64,000 nucleotides of DNA from Lewinellaceae bacterium (GCA_020636195.1 JACJYH010000001.1:558001-622000), one strand, 5' to 3'. Positions 38,472 through 48,845 are shown, numbered from the stretch's first letter. A program made the numbers and translations. The notes: generated by a model from the letters alone, not told the origin.

Positions 38472-39692
38472 TCAATGTTCAGACCATTCCACAGCTGATA
38501 GGTCAATGCCTTCCTTGTACATTTCCCAAATAGGACTGAGATCTCTCATATGTGTAACGCCTTCTTCTACTGCTTTGATCGCAAAATCTATATCCTCATC
38601 AGTCGTAAACCTTCCTAAACTGAAGCGCAATGAAGAATGCGCTAAATCGTCACCCAAGCCTAATGCCACCAGAACATATGATGGCTCTAACGATGCTGAT
38701 GTACACGCAGATCCTGAAGAAACAGCTATCTCTTGATTGAAAGTCATCATCAATCCTTCACCTTCAACGTGTTTAAATGAAATATTGGTGACATGAGGCA
38801 TTCTGTGTTCAGTATTGCCATTGATATATACCTCTTCAAGGTGGCTGACAAAGGCAGCTTCCAATTTGTCTCTTAATTTCGAAAGTCTTGCTGCATCTGT
38901 TGCCATTTCTTTTGATGACAGCTCAGCGGCTTTGCCGAAACCTACTATACCTGGAACATTTAGCGTTCCTGATCTCATACCACGTTCGTGTCCGCCTCCG
39001 TCCATTTGAGCGGTAACCTTAACTCGTGGATTTTTTCTGTTGACAAATAGAGCGCCCACACCTTTAGGTCCATACATTTTATGGGCAGAAAATGCCATTA
39101 AATGAACGCCGACTTCACGAGGGTTTACTGCAATTTTTCCTACAGCTTGGGTAGCATCACTCATAAAGAGAATACCATGCTTCTTACATATATCGCCTAT
39201 CTCCTTCATTGGTTGGATGACACCGGTTTCATTATTGGCCCACATGATGGAAATCAATATGGTTTTATCAGTAATGGCGGCTTCAAGTTCATTCAGGTCG
39301 ATTAAGCCATCGTTTTGAACATCAAGATAGGTGACTTCGCCTCCCATTTTCTCCACTTTTTTACAGGAGTCTAAGACTGCCTTATGCTCCACTTTGGTGG
39401 TAATGATATGGTTGCCTTTGGATGAGTACATCTCAAAAACTCCTTTGATGGCTAGATTATCAGACTCGGTAGCACCTGAGGTGAAAATGATTTCTTTGGG
39501 ATCCACTTGGATCAATTGTGCTATTTGCTCCCTTGCATAATCCACAGCTTCTTCCGCTTGCCAACCATAAGGATGGTTTCTGCTTGCTGCATTACCGGGA
39601 ATTTCATAAAAGTACGGCAACATCGCTTCAACAACTCTTGGATCAGTGGGTGTCGTAGCATTGTTGTCTAAATATATGACTCGATTTTTCAT
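38472..39692 (-). CDS. iscS: Cysteine desulfurase IscS
   Basis: 406 residues, a group I (NifS/IscS) desulfurase. The PLP lysine is K205 in FSAHKMYGPKG, and the catalytic loop cysteine is C330 in SSGSACTSASLEPS. HKAVL near 103-107 provides the stacking histidine. It releases sulfur from cysteine for Fe-S assembly. It is the first gene of the isc run; no IscR regulator gene lies upstream. Confidence 0.93.
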   Translation of the reverse strand: MKNRVIYLDNNATTPTDPRVVEAMLPYFYEIPGNAASRNHPYGWQAEEAVDYAREQIAQLIQVDPKEIIFTSGATESDNLAIKGVFEMYSSKGNHIITTKVEHKAVLDSCKKVEKMGGEVTYLDVQNDGLIDLNELEAAITDKTILISIMWANNETGVIQPMKEIGDICKKHGILFMSDATQAVGKIAVNPREVGVHLMAFSAHKMYGPKGVGALFVNRKNPRVKVTAQMDGGGHERGMRSGTLNVPGIVGFGKAAELSSKEMATDAARLSKLRDKLEAAFVSHLEEVYINGNTEHRMPHVTNISFKHVEGEGLMMTFNQEIAVSSGSACTSASLEPSYVLVALGLGDDLAHSSLRFSLGRFTTDEDIDFAIKAVEEGVTHMRDLSPIWEMYKEGIDLSAVEWSEH

Positions 39693-39790
39693 TAATGTTG
39701 ACTAATTGTGGAAATTAATACAAAGTACTTACAATAAAGTTTATAAGTAACAATTATGATATATAAGAAACGTTTATATTTTAAAATAAT

Positions 39791-40852
39791 TTATTCTTTA
39801 TTAAATCTAATATAATGTTTTATATAGTTGTATCCTTCATATATTATAATGAATGAGGCGCAAATGGCCAAATCTTTTACCACAGATTGAAGAATAGAGA
39901 TTGGAATCAAAACTTCCGGCATTTCTATAAATCGTAAAACTGAGATTAAATCAATTGTTTTTATTGTAACAATAACATGAAATAGTCCTAACATCAAATA
40001 TGTAGCATCGTCTCCAAAATGATTATTTTCTTGATTGTCATAAACACCAAACAAAACTACCACTACACTGACCGTCACAATACATAACCAAATATTGATA
40101 AAATATAGTAATCCCATTGTAAAAGTAAAAACAATAGAAAGCCAAAAAAGGAAGGGACCGCTTCTTCTTATATTATCTTTCACAAATAATGAAATACACA
40201 TTGACAAAACCAAAAGCAACGGTATCTCAAAGCGAGTGAAATCATATGTTTCATTTCCTAAACAAGCGATTGACCAAATTATAAAACTTATGAAAATAAA
40301 TGTGGGGACGCTTCTAGGTATATTAGTTAAAACCTCATTATACCATTCAACTAATGAAATCTTTGAAGGTGTAACCTCTTTGGGAATCCATAAAATAATG
40401 ATGAGAAAAAGCAAGGCGATAGTGATAATATAGAAAAGCGGAACAAATAAAATAGTAGGTAGCAATACGCTGAAAATGATGCTTATGGAAAATATGAAAA
40501 CTGAATTCAGATATTTTTGCATCTTTTTCCGCCAAATCAAAAATGTGAAGTGCAATGTGCCCAAACCCAAACCTATCAATAAATAACTGATAAATACAAA
40601 ATTTAACAACATCAGCATCAAACCAGCAAATACAGCGATTATGGCAAATATCTTTTTGTAAATGCCTTTAAAAGACAGATACTTCGATAGCAAATATCCA
40701 CAGGTAAATGCACTTACACCCAATGAAAAGGAAGGAAATAGCACATCTACGTTTATTCTATCACTGAAAGCTATAGGAAGTTGTAGAACTATGCCTAACA
40801 AAATGCCATATAATGCTGTAACTACAATATTTTTAATACCTATCTTATTCAT
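39791..40852 (-). CDS. Multi-pass membrane protein of unknown function
   Basis: 353 residues from the start at 40852 (an alternative ATG lies at 40861). About ten hydrophobic segments span almost the whole length, ending in a short basic tail (YIKHYIRFNKE). No transporter signature was recognised. The chosen ATG gives an ATGAATAA overlap with the upstream permease gene, which suggests cotranslation and perhaps a shared role. The reading frame is intact. Confidence 0.65.
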   Translation of the reverse strand: MNKIGIKNIVVTALYGILLGIVLQLPIAFSDRINVDVLFPSFSLGVSAFTCGYLLSKYLSFKGIYKKIFAIIAVFAGLMLMLLNFVFISYLLIGLGLGTLHFTFLIWRKKMQKYLNSVFIFSISIIFSVLLPTILFVPLFYIITIALLFLIIILWIPKEVTPSKISLVEWYNEVLTNIPRSVPTFIFISFIIWSIACLGNETYDFTRFEIPLLLVLSMCISLFVKDNIRRSGPFLFWLSIVFTFTMGLLYFINIWLCIVTVSVVVVLFGVYDNQENNHFGDDATYLMLGLFHVIVTIKTIDLISVLRFIEMPEVLIPISILQSVVKDLAICASFIIIYEGYNYIKHYIRFNKE

Positions 40853-42068
40853 GATAGCCATTGGTATTTATCTTTTCAGCTCGAAAAAGAAGCCCAAAAA
40901 ACACAAAAATTATACCTGCAAAAATGGCTGGGAATATCCAAATGCTGTACCAATCACCGTTGTATTTTGTCACAATTTGACCTGAAATGTAAAAGCCAAT
41001 CAGCATACCCAATCCATAAGTCGCCAAGGTGATTAGACCTTGTGCAGCACTCTTGATATGAGGGCCTGCTTTTGCATCGGTATAGATTTGACCACTTACG
41101 AAGAAAAAATCATAACAAATACCGTGCAATACAATGCCGAGTATCAGCATGTATGCATGACTACCGCCATCTCCAAATGCGAATAAAAGGTACCTCAATG
41201 CCCATGCCAACATACCAGCTAAAATGGTAATTTTGAATCCATATTTTTTAAAGAAGATGGGTAAAAACAACATAAAAACCACTTCTGACATTTGACCATA
41301 AGCCATTTTGCCTGTAGGATTTGATAATCCCATTTCAGTGATGAATGGATGTGTATTTTGGTAGTAAAATGCCAATGGAATACAAATTAAAATAGAAGAC
41401 ACAAAGAATAATAGGAAATTTCTATCGGACAATAATTTGAGCGCGTCCAAGCCTAATATATCCCGAAAACTTATGGCTACATTCTTTGATATTTTAGGTG
41501 GTGTGGGAGGTAGAGTGAAGCTCAATATTCCCAAAGCAAATGAAGCACCACCGGCTAAATAAAATGTTTGTCGTAACATTCCTGAGGCTATAGCGTTTTG
41601 TGAGTCCCAATGGAAAATATACGATATTGCCAATCCGGCAACAATCCACCCAATTGTACCAAATACCCTAATCAATGAAAATTCTTTCGATGGATCGGAC
41701 ATTTGATGAAAGGATATAGAATTGACAAGAGCCAATGTGGGCATATAGATTATCATATACAGTAGTGTAAATGGATAAAATCCCGAGAAATCATCGGCTG
41801 AACCCATTAAGAAAAGAAGAACTGCCCCCAAAAGATGTAATATGGCTAAAATTTTTTCTGCATTCATATACTTATCTGCAATCAAACCTATGAAAAATGG
41901 TGCAATGATGGCGCCCCATGATTGGGTGCTGAATGCATTAGCTATTTCTCCACCTGAAGACTGCAAGGTCTTAGAAAGAAAGGTTCCCAAGGTAACAAAC
42001 CAAGCTCCCCAAATAAAAAATTGCAAAAACATCATCACAGATAACTGAACCTTTGTGCCACGAGTCAT
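40845..42068 (-). CDS. Nucleoside permease, NupG/XapB-type MFS transporter
   Basis: 407 residues from ATG 42068; an open extension upstream to 42140 is not needed. The start MTRGTKVQLSVMMFLQFFIW, followed by GAWFVTLGTFL, is the NupG-family opening. About twelve membrane segments follow. Other family segments are FSTQSWGAIIAPFFIGLIAD and FSLIRVFGTIGWIVAGL. The family takes up nucleosides with protons across the inner membrane. Substrate range is inferred. The gene is translationally coupled to the downstream membrane protein. Confidence 0.83.
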   Translation of the reverse strand: MTRGTKVQLSVMMFLQFFIWGAWFVTLGTFLSKTLQSSGGEIANAFSTQSWGAIIAPFFIGLIADKYMNAEKILAILHLLGAVLLFLMGSADDFSGFYPFTLLYMIIYMPTLALVNSISFHQMSDPSKEFSLIRVFGTIGWIVAGLAISYIFHWDSQNAIASGMLRQTFYLAGGASFALGILSFTLPPTPPKISKNVAISFRDILGLDALKLLSDRNFLLFFVSSILICIPLAFYYQNTHPFITEMGLSNPTGKMAYGQMSEVVFMLFLPIFFKKYGFKITILAGMLAWALRYLLFAFGDGGSHAYMLILGIVLHGICYDFFFVSGQIYTDAKAGPHIKSAAQGLITLATYGLGMLIGFYISGQIVTKYNGDWYSIWIFPAIFAGIIFVFFGLLFRAEKINTNGYHE

Positions 42069-42292
42069 ATTTTGAATATTTACTACAACAAATGTAATGA
42101 ATGTTTTATAGAAGGGATTAAATATGGAGAGATACTCCAAGAATAATGATTAAAAAAAAGGATGTTCTTCTCAATTGAAATTTTTAAACATGGCTCGAAG
42201 TATCATTAATTGAAATTGTTATCAATTTTCAAATATTTTTAGAACCGGAAAACATATTACTTATTTTTCTGTTCTTTGCGAGATATTTTAGA

Positions 42293-42775
42293 ATGTATGG
42301 GTTTCTGACCAGTATGCAAGCATATAAGAGAAATAAAAAGTTAGGGATTCTTAAGATCATAGCCACATCGAAGTTCTGTCTTTTTTCGATTATTGGTTAC
42401 ATGTTGATATTGGGTTTTACGACTCACGTGCATGCTGGCGCTTCTTTTTATCCGGAACAAGATGTTTTATGTACGCAGTATAGTTCACATTCATCGGCTC
42501 ATAAAATAAACTGCATTTCTTCTCTTCAGGATGTAGTGGTAAATGACATCATCGTTGACATAAATGAACACGATACCGATGATGATGAAAATTCCATTGA
42601 TTGCAATAAAAAATTTAGACATACAGCGCACGTAGCACATATACTTGCGAAGGTAATTACTACAAACTACATCAGAAGCCGCTTACTACACTTTGAGTTA
42701 AATGCCAATAGTCAGAGTGGCACTTCACTTATTGTTCTTTTTCACGCATGGAGAAGTCACCTCTTGTTGGTGTAA
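42293..42775 (+). CDS. Hypothetical exported or membrane-anchored protein preceding the efflux operon
   Basis: 160 residues; ATG 42314 is an alternative start. One hydrophobic segment near residues 30-48 (FCLFSIIGYMLILGFTTHVHA) is a signal peptide or anchor. The rest is a polar region with an acidic cluster (HDTDDDENSID) and several His and Cys. The C-terminus (FHAWRSHLLLV) is hydrophobic. Small His/Cys-containing proteins are often found ahead of RND efflux genes in Bacteroidota, but no family was identified. Confidence 0.5.
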   Translation: MYGFLTSMQAYKRNKKLGILKIIATSKFCLFSIIGYMLILGFTTHVHAGASFYPEQDVLCTQYSSHSSAHKINCISSLQDVVVNDIIVDINEHDTDDDENSIDCNKKFRHTAHVAHILAKVITTNYIRSRLLHFELNANSQSGTSLIVLFHAWRSHLLLV

Positions 42776-42863
42776 AAATCTAAACACCACACTTTTCATT
42801 TTAATTTATTGAACCCAGTGTTTTTGGATATTCCAAAGGCCATATTTATTATTAAAATATTTA

Positions 42864-43946
42864 ATGATGTATTCAAAAATATCTATTATCATCGTTTTAT
42901 TTACCATCTTTTCATGTAAACATCAGGAGGTAGAAAAGGAGAGCGAATCAGTTTTTACAGTAACAAGTCCCATTCAAATCGACACCACGATTTACAATGA
43001 GTATGTATGTCAAATTCAAGCTATAAACCGAATAGAAATACGCTCTCAGGAAAAAGGTTACCTACAAAAAATTTACATTGATGAAGGTCATACTGTAAAA
43101 AAAGGACAGTTGATGTACCAAATCATGCCCATAATTTATACTGCTGAAATGGAGAAAGCCAAGGCAGAAATGAAGTTTGTGGAGATAGAATACCTCAATA
43201 CCAAGAGCCTTGCTGACAAAAACATCGTTTCAGAAAATGAATTAGCACTTGCGAAAGCGAAATTAGAGAAAGCTAAGGCAGAATTATCATTGGCTGAGGC
43301 ACACCTCAGTTTTACCGAAATTAGGGCGCCATTTGATGGTATTGTAGATCGTTTAGAAAAGAGACTTGGAAGTCTCATCGATGAAGGCGAGCAAATGACG
43401 ACACTTTCGGATAATAGTCAGCTTTGGGTGTACTTCAATGTTCCGGAATCTGAATATTTGGATTTTGTTCAAAACGGAAAACCTACAAATAATAAAAAAG
43501 TACTCTTACAAATGGCCAACAAAGAAATGTTTGAATTTCCGGGCGTCGTAGAAACCATAGAAGGTGAGTTCGATAATGAAACGGGAAATATTGCTTTTAG
43601 AGCTACTTTTCCAAACCCAAAACGAATATTAAGACATGGAGAAACAGGCAATGTATTGATGCCATCCCATTTAAAAAATGCCATCGTGATTCCACAAAAA
43701 GCCACCTACGATGTGCTTGATAAAAAATATGTTTACACTGTGGATGATCAAGGCGTCCTGACTGCAAAACAAATCACAGTTATCAGTGAAATTCCGCACC
43801 TATACGTTGTTGGTTCAGGGTTAGAACCTTCAGATAAAATACTCGCTGAAGGCTTAGGCAAAGTGAAAAATAATGAGAAGATTCAATTTGAATTTGTGTC
43901 AATGGAAAAAGAAATGGAGGATCTCCATCATTTGCACGCAGAGTAA
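42864..43946 (+). CDS. RND efflux periplasmic adaptor lipoprotein (membrane fusion protein)
   Basis: 360 residues. A lipoprotein signal ends in TIFSC (acylated C18), so the protein is anchored to the inner membrane. A lipoyl-like domain (RSQEKGYLQKIYIDEGHTVK) and a helical hairpin rich in Lys/Ala/Glu (about 95-145) follow. Beta-barrel and membrane-proximal domains complete the AcrA/MexA fold. The adaptor bridges the pump and the outer-membrane channel encoded by the next two genes. A tripartite operon is the most likely reading. Confidence 0.9.
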   Translation: MMYSKISIIIVLFTIFSCKHQEVEKESESVFTVTSPIQIDTTIYNEYVCQIQAINRIEIRSQEKGYLQKIYIDEGHTVKKGQLMYQIMPIIYTAEMEKAKAEMKFVEIEYLNTKSLADKNIVSENELALAKAKLEKAKAELSLAEAHLSFTEIRAPFDGIVDRLEKRLGSLIDEGEQMTTLSDNSQLWVYFNVPESEYLDFVQNGKPTNNKKVLLQMANKEMFEFPGVVETIEGEFDNETGNIAFRATFPNPKRILRHGETGNVLMPSHLKNAIVIPQKATYDVLDKKYVYTVDDQGVLTAKQITVISEIPHLYVVGSGLEPSDKILAEGLGKVKNNEKIQFEFVSMEKEMEDLHHLHAE

Positions 43947-43972
43947 GTATTGGTAAAATTAAATAAATTGAA

Positions 43973-46900
43973 ATGTTTAGTAAATATATAAAACGACCGG
44001 TACTCGCCATTGCACTTTCGTTGGGCATTATGTTTTTGGGAATGTTGGCGATTGAAACATCACCGGTTTCTCAGTTTCCAAGTATAGCTCCTCCCAGGGT
44101 GAGTATTTTTATTGAATTTCCAGGCTCCAATGCAGATGTCTTGGTCAAATCTACATTGACGATCCTTGAACGTGCCATCAATGGGGTACAAGGTATGCAA
44201 TACATGTTGTCCGATGCCACCAGTGCTGGGGAAGCTAGTATCGAAGTTATTTTTGAACCAGGAACTGACCCAACTTTGGCCGCTGTAAGAGTCAAATCCA
44301 GGGTAGATCAAGTCATGACCAATCTACCTCCATTGGTACAAAGAGAGGGTGTCATCATCTCTCCGCTACAACCGAGTATGCTCATGTACTTAAATTTGTA
44401 TAGCAGTGATAAAAATATTGATGAGAAGTTTTTGTTCAATTACGCTAATACCTACATTCTACCGGAACTGCAAAGGATCAATGGGATGGGTTTCGCTCAG
44501 GCTATCGGTAGCCGTTCATTTGCCATCAGAGTTTGGTTGAATCCGGAAAGAATGCGTGCCTATAACATCTCAGCAGAAGAAGTACTGAAGTCTATAGACG
44601 AACAAAGTGTGATGGCCAGACCGGGAAGGGTAGGTCTTAGCTCCGGTAAAACTGCCCAATCACAAGAATATGTTTTTACATACAAGGGATGGTATAATAC
44701 ACCGGAACAATATCAGGATATCATCATACGTGCCAATTCAAAGGGAGAAATTTTGAAACTCAAAGAAGTGGCTGAAGTCGAAGTCGGTAGTGAATTCGTA
44801 GATATTTATTCGAATAAAGATGGTAAACCATCTGCATCCATTGTGTTAAAACAAAATCCGGGCAGTAATGCAAAAAAAGTGATCGAGGACGTTAAGGTAA
44901 AATTGGCTGAATTACAGAAGGATTTTCCTCCCGGTATAAACTATGAAATCAATTATGATGTATCCAAGTTTGTGGATGCGTCCATAGACAAAGTTTTACA
45001 TACGCTACTTGAAGCCTTCATATTGGTTGCATTCGTGGTATTTATCTTTCTTGGGGATTGGCGCTCCACATTAATTCCGATTTTAGCGGTGCCTGTGTCA
45101 CTTATCGGTGCTTTTATCTTTATGAAGGCATTTGGGTTAAGTATAAACTTGATCACGCTGTTTTCATTGGTATTGGCCATCGGTATTGTTGTGGATAATG
45201 CGATTGTTGTGGTTGAAGCCGTTCACGTCAAGATGCACGAAGAAGATATTTCAGCCTATGCAGCCGTAAAAAAAGTACTTGTGGAGATCAGCGGTGCTAT
45301 CATTGCCATAACCTTGGTGATGACATCTGTTTTCATTCCTGTGACGTTTATGTCTGGGCCTGTGGGTGTATTGTATCGAGAGTTTTCCATCACGATGGCC
45401 AGCTCCATAGTTATTTCAGGCTTTGTGGCATTGACATTGACTCCTGTTTTATGTGCTATTTTGCTTAAAAACACACATGGAAAACCGAAATCCAGATCAC
45501 CGATCCAGCTATTTTTAAACTGGTTTAATCATACATTTGAAATTGGTACAAATTTCTATACAAAAGTCTTAAGATTGATTGTCAATCGTAGATTGGTGAC
45601 GTTTGGGATGTTGTTTGCATTTGGATTTGGTATTTTTAGTATCAATAAGGTATTGCCACCAGGTTTTATTCCTAGTGAGGACCAAGGCCAGATATACGCC
45701 ATTATTCAGACACCACCAGGCACAACGCTTGAACGTACCAACGAGGTTTCAAGAAAACTTCAACTAATTTCCAAAGAGATAGAGGGTGTTTCTTCTGTGA
45801 CATCCCTAGCAGGTTATGAGATTCTTACTGAAGGTCGTGGATCCAACGCAGGAACATGCTTAATCAACCTAAAAGATTGGTCTGATAGAAAACAATCGGT
45901 AAAAGAAATCATCAAGGAGCTAGAAGAAAAGTCCAAGGATTTACCGGCCAATATTGAGTATTTTGAGCCTCCGGCAGTTCCGGGATATGGATCATCAGAT
46001 GGATTTTCACTGAGGCTGTTGGATAAAAATGGAGAAGTCGATTATCAAGAGTTTGATAAGGTCAATTCAGAATTTGTGGAAGCACTGAAAAAGAGAAAGG
46101 AATTGAGTGGATTATTTTCCTTTTATTCGGCGAAATATCCACAATATGAAATCTTAGTGGATAATGAGTTGGCCATGCAAAAAGGCGTGTCTATCGAAGC
46201 TGCCATGGAAAACCTCAATATCATGATAGGAAGTACCTATGAGCAAGGTTTTATACGATTCAATAATTATTATAAGGTGTACACCCAAGCAGGGCCACAG
46301 TTTAGGCAGCAACCATCAGACCTTTTGAACATGTATGTAAAAAATGACCACGATGAAATGGTGCCTTATTCTGCCTTTATGAAAATCAAGAAAACTCAAG
46401 GTCCAAATGAAATTTCTAGGTATAATCTCTACATTTCATCCTTGATCAATGGTGTTCCTGCAAAGGGGTTCTCATCGGGAGATGCCATAGAAGCGATAAA
46501 AGAGGTAGCCGCTAAGTCCCTGCCTCGAGGATATGATATTGCCTGGGAAGGATTATCATATGACGAAGCAAGAAGAGGGAATGAAGCTTTTTATATTTTA
46601 TTGGTAGTATTTTTCTTTGTATATTTGATATTAGCAGCACAATACGAGAGTTTCTTGCTACCATTTGCGGTGTTGCTTTCTATACCTCCAGGTATATTTG
46701 GATCATTTTTATTGCTTAAGGGAATGGGTCTCTCTAATGATGTATATGCCCAAGTGGGTTTGATCATGCTTGTGGGATTATTGGGTAAAAATGCGGTATT
46801 GATCGTCGAATTTGCTGTACAAAAACATTATAAGGGGATGAGTGTATTTGATGCTGCCATAGATGGTGCACGAGCTCGTTTCAGACCTATTTTGATGACA

Positions 46901-47212
46901 TCATTTGCATTTGTTGCGGGCTTGATTCCTCTTGTTATAGCAAAAGGTGCTGGAGCTGTGGGTAACCATACCATCGGTGCTTCTGCTTTAGGAGGTATGT
47001 TGCTAGGAACCGTATTTGGTGTTGTGATTGTGCCGGGATTGTACTATATTTTTGGTAGTTTACAGGAAGGTAGATCGCTCATCAAAGATGAAAGAGAGAC
47101 TCCATTGAGTGAGGATATTGTGGAGAGTTATTCCGATTCTTCACTTACCAAAAGAATTCAAAAAATCATTAAAAAAATTAGAACGAACAATGAGTCAGAA
47201 GATAATAATTAA
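43973..47212 (+). CDS. RND multidrug efflux pump, HAE1 (AcrB-like) family
   Basis: 1,079 residues with the 12-helix RND architecture: two large periplasmic domains after TM1 and TM7. TM1 starts MFSKYIKRPVLAIALSLG. TM4 reads LAIGIVVDNAIVVVEAV, so only the first aspartate of the AcrB D407-D408 pair is kept and the second is Asn. TM10 keeps the lysine (GLLGKNAVLIVEFA). The sequence is of the hydrophobe/drug type rather than the metal (CzcA) type. The gene follows the adaptor by 26 bases and overlaps the channel gene by 23 bases. Confidence 0.92.
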   Translation: MFSKYIKRPVLAIALSLGIMFLGMLAIETSPVSQFPSIAPPRVSIFIEFPGSNADVLVKSTLTILERAINGVQGMQYMLSDATSAGEASIEVIFEPGTDPTLAAVRVKSRVDQVMTNLPPLVQREGVIISPLQPSMLMYLNLYSSDKNIDEKFLFNYANTYILPELQRINGMGFAQAIGSRSFAIRVWLNPERMRAYNISAEEVLKSIDEQSVMARPGRVGLSSGKTAQSQEYVFTYKGWYNTPEQYQDIIIRANSKGEILKLKEVAEVEVGSEFVDIYSNKDGKPSASIVLKQNPGSNAKKVIEDVKVKLAELQKDFPPGINYEINYDVSKFVDASIDKVLHTLLEAFILVAFVVFIFLGDWRSTLIPILAVPVSLIGAFIFMKAFGLSINLITLFSLVLAIGIVVDNAIVVVEAVHVKMHEEDISAYAAVKKVLVEISGAIIAITLVMTSVFIPVTFMSGPVGVLYREFSITMASSIVISGFVALTLTPVLCAILLKNTHGKPKSRSPIQLFLNWFNHTFEIGTNFYTKVLRLIVNRRLVTFGMLFAFGFGIFSINKVLPPGFIPSEDQGQIYAIIQTPPGTTLERTNEVSRKLQLISKEIEGVSSVTSLAGYEILTEGRGSNAGTCLINLKDWSDRKQSVKEIIKELEEKSKDLPANIEYFEPPAVPGYGSSDGFSLRLLDKNGEVDYQEFDKVNSEFVEALKKRKELSGLFSFYSAKYPQYEILVDNELAMQKGVSIEAAMENLNIMIGSTYEQGFIRFNNYYKVYTQAGPQFRQQPSDLLNMYVKNDHDEMVPYSAFMKIKKTQGPNEISRYNLYISSLINGVPAKGFSSGDAIEAIKEVAAKSLPRGYDIAWEGLSYDEARRGNEAFYILLVVFFFVYLILAAQYESFLLPFAVLLSIPPGIFGSFLLLKGMGLSNDVYAQVGLIMLVGLLGKNAVLIVEFAVQKHYKGMSVFDAAIDGARARFRPILMTSFAFVAGLIPLVIAKGAGAVGNHTIGASALGGMLLGTVFGVVIVPGLYYIFGSLQEGRSLIKDERETPLSEDIVESYSDSSLTKRIQKIIKKIRTNNESEDNN

Positions 47213-48617
47213 AATTAGCCTGTTGATATTGATATCTTCGGTGTTCCATTCCTGCAAGGTACCAACAGTGATAAGCAAACAAGAAAACACAACGGTTCCG
47301 GATCGTTTTGTGAATTCTTCTGATACTGTAAATATGGCATCTCACAATTGGAGTACCTTCTTCAAAGATCAATATTTAATTGAATTGATTGATACAGCGC
47401 TCCAAAACAATAGAGAACTGAATATCACACTTCAAGAATTAGAAATGGGGAACAATGAAATCAAGGCAAGAGAAGGGGAATATCTCCCCTTTCTCCGTCT
47501 TGGTGCTGCAACTGTTGCCGATAGAGCAGGAAAATATACCTGGGATGGGTTTTCGGAAGAAGATTTAAAGGATAATCCCGAACGTGGGCCAATCTATATA
47601 GGTGACTTTATGGCGAAGGCAGATTTTACATGGGAGCTTGACGCATGGAAAAAATTGCGCAACGCCAAAAAGGCAGCTGTGTATCGGTATTTGGCTTCCG
47701 TAGAAGGGAAAAACTTTCTCGTTACTAACCTTGTATCTGAGATAGCATCTTCCTACTTTGAACTGATAGCGTTGGATAACCTATTAGGGATAATAGAAAG
47801 AAATATTAACATCCAATCCAATGCATTGTCTCTTGTACAGGCGGAGAAGGACGTTGCAAAAGCAACCCTATTGGCTGTCAATAGATTTCAAGCGCAACTG
47901 ATCAATACTGAAAATTTACAATACGAAATCCGCCAACAAATTATTGAAACTGAAAACAAAATAAATTTATTGGTGGGTAGATTTCCGCAACACATTGCAA
48001 GAGATACAAGTGGATTTTTGAACAAAGATTTTGAAAATATCAGAGCGGGTGTGCCTTCGCAGCTATTGGCGAATAGGCCGGATGTAAAAGAAGCCATGTT
48101 GCAGCTGGAAGCTTCGAAGATGGATGTGGAATCTACACGAGCAAATTTTTATCCGTCTATACAATTAAAAGCTGGTTTAGGATTACAAGCTTTTAACCCA
48201 ATCAAAATATTGAATCCTGAGTCTATCTTGTACAATATTGGAGGAGATTTAATAGCTCCGCTCATCAATAAAAATGCCATCAAAGCTGAGTATTTTAATG
48301 CCAATCTCAAACAAATTCAGGCCGTTTATCAGTATGAACAGTCTATTTTAAATGCACATATCGAGGTAGTCAACCAACTCAATGCCTTTGATAATTATTC
48401 CAAAAGTTTTAAAACGAAACAGAAGGAAGTTGAAATATTGAATAATTCAGTTGTGATTTCCAATGAATTATTCAAGGCAGCAAGGGCGGATTATATAGAA
48501 GTATTGCTTACACAGCGTGAGGCACTTGAATCTACCATTGAATTGATGGAAATAAAGTCTAAACAACTTGGCTCTGTGATCAATCTGTATAAGGCATTAG
48601 GAGGAGGATGGAAATGA
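47190..48617 (+). CDS. Outer-membrane efflux channel lipoprotein (TolC/NodT family)
   Basis: 475 residues from ATG 47190, chosen because it gives a lipoprotein signal (LISSVFHSC, acylated C22/23). Two TolC-type repeats of long helices follow. The second has the NodT landmarks SQLLANRPDVKEAMLQLEAS, VESTRANFYPSIQLKAGLG and IAPLIN. The C-terminal LYKALGGGWK is the classic ending of this family. The protein is the outer-membrane exit of the RND pump. The gene overlaps the pump gene by 23 bases. Confidence 0.92.
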   Translation: MSQKIIIKISLLILISSVFHSCKVPTVISKQENTTVPDRFVNSSDTVNMASHNWSTFFKDQYLIELIDTALQNNRELNITLQELEMGNNEIKAREGEYLPFLRLGAATVADRAGKYTWDGFSEEDLKDNPERGPIYIGDFMAKADFTWELDAWKKLRNAKKAAVYRYLASVEGKNFLVTNLVSEIASSYFELIALDNLLGIIERNINIQSNALSLVQAEKDVAKATLLAVNRFQAQLINTENLQYEIRQQIIETENKINLLVGRFPQHIARDTSGFLNKDFENIRAGVPSQLLANRPDVKEAMLQLEASKMDVESTRANFYPSIQLKAGLGLQAFNPIKILNPESILYNIGGDLIAPLINKNAIKAEYFNANLKQIQAVYQYEQSILNAHIEVVNQLNAFDNYSKSFKTKQKEVEILNNSVVISNELFKAARADYIEVLLTQREALESTIELMEIKSKQLGSVINLYKALGGGWK

Positions 48618-48754
48618 TGATATTGTGGGCATATCGATGTCCTTATCAAAAAATCTTATAACCTTGTACTGTTTTCAGATTACAGAAATTATTGATAAAC
48701 ATATTTGGCTTAGATAGCCAAGATATTAATAAGGTGATAGTGATTTTAAAATGT

Positions 48755-48802
48755 ATGTGATTCTAAATTCAACTGTTTTGCATGTTGAATTTAGAATCAC
48801 AT
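48755..48802. terminator. Perfect 19-bp inverted repeat with 10-base loop, likely bidirectional terminator
   Basis: Arms ATGTGATTCTAAATTCAAC and GTTGAATTTAGAATCACAT are exact complements. The site lies between convergent genes ending at 48617 and 48846. A short T-rich stretch follows the right arm and an A-rich stretch precedes the left one. The arms are longer than typical for terminators. Confidence 0.5.
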
Positions 48803-48845
48803 TTTAATGCTTCTCAATGTGGTTTTGGGTGGTTATAACCAGTTT

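Noticed and set aside
42141..42292. Promoter motifs in the divergent gap
   Set aside because: No TAnnTTTG match with a usable distance was found on either strand.
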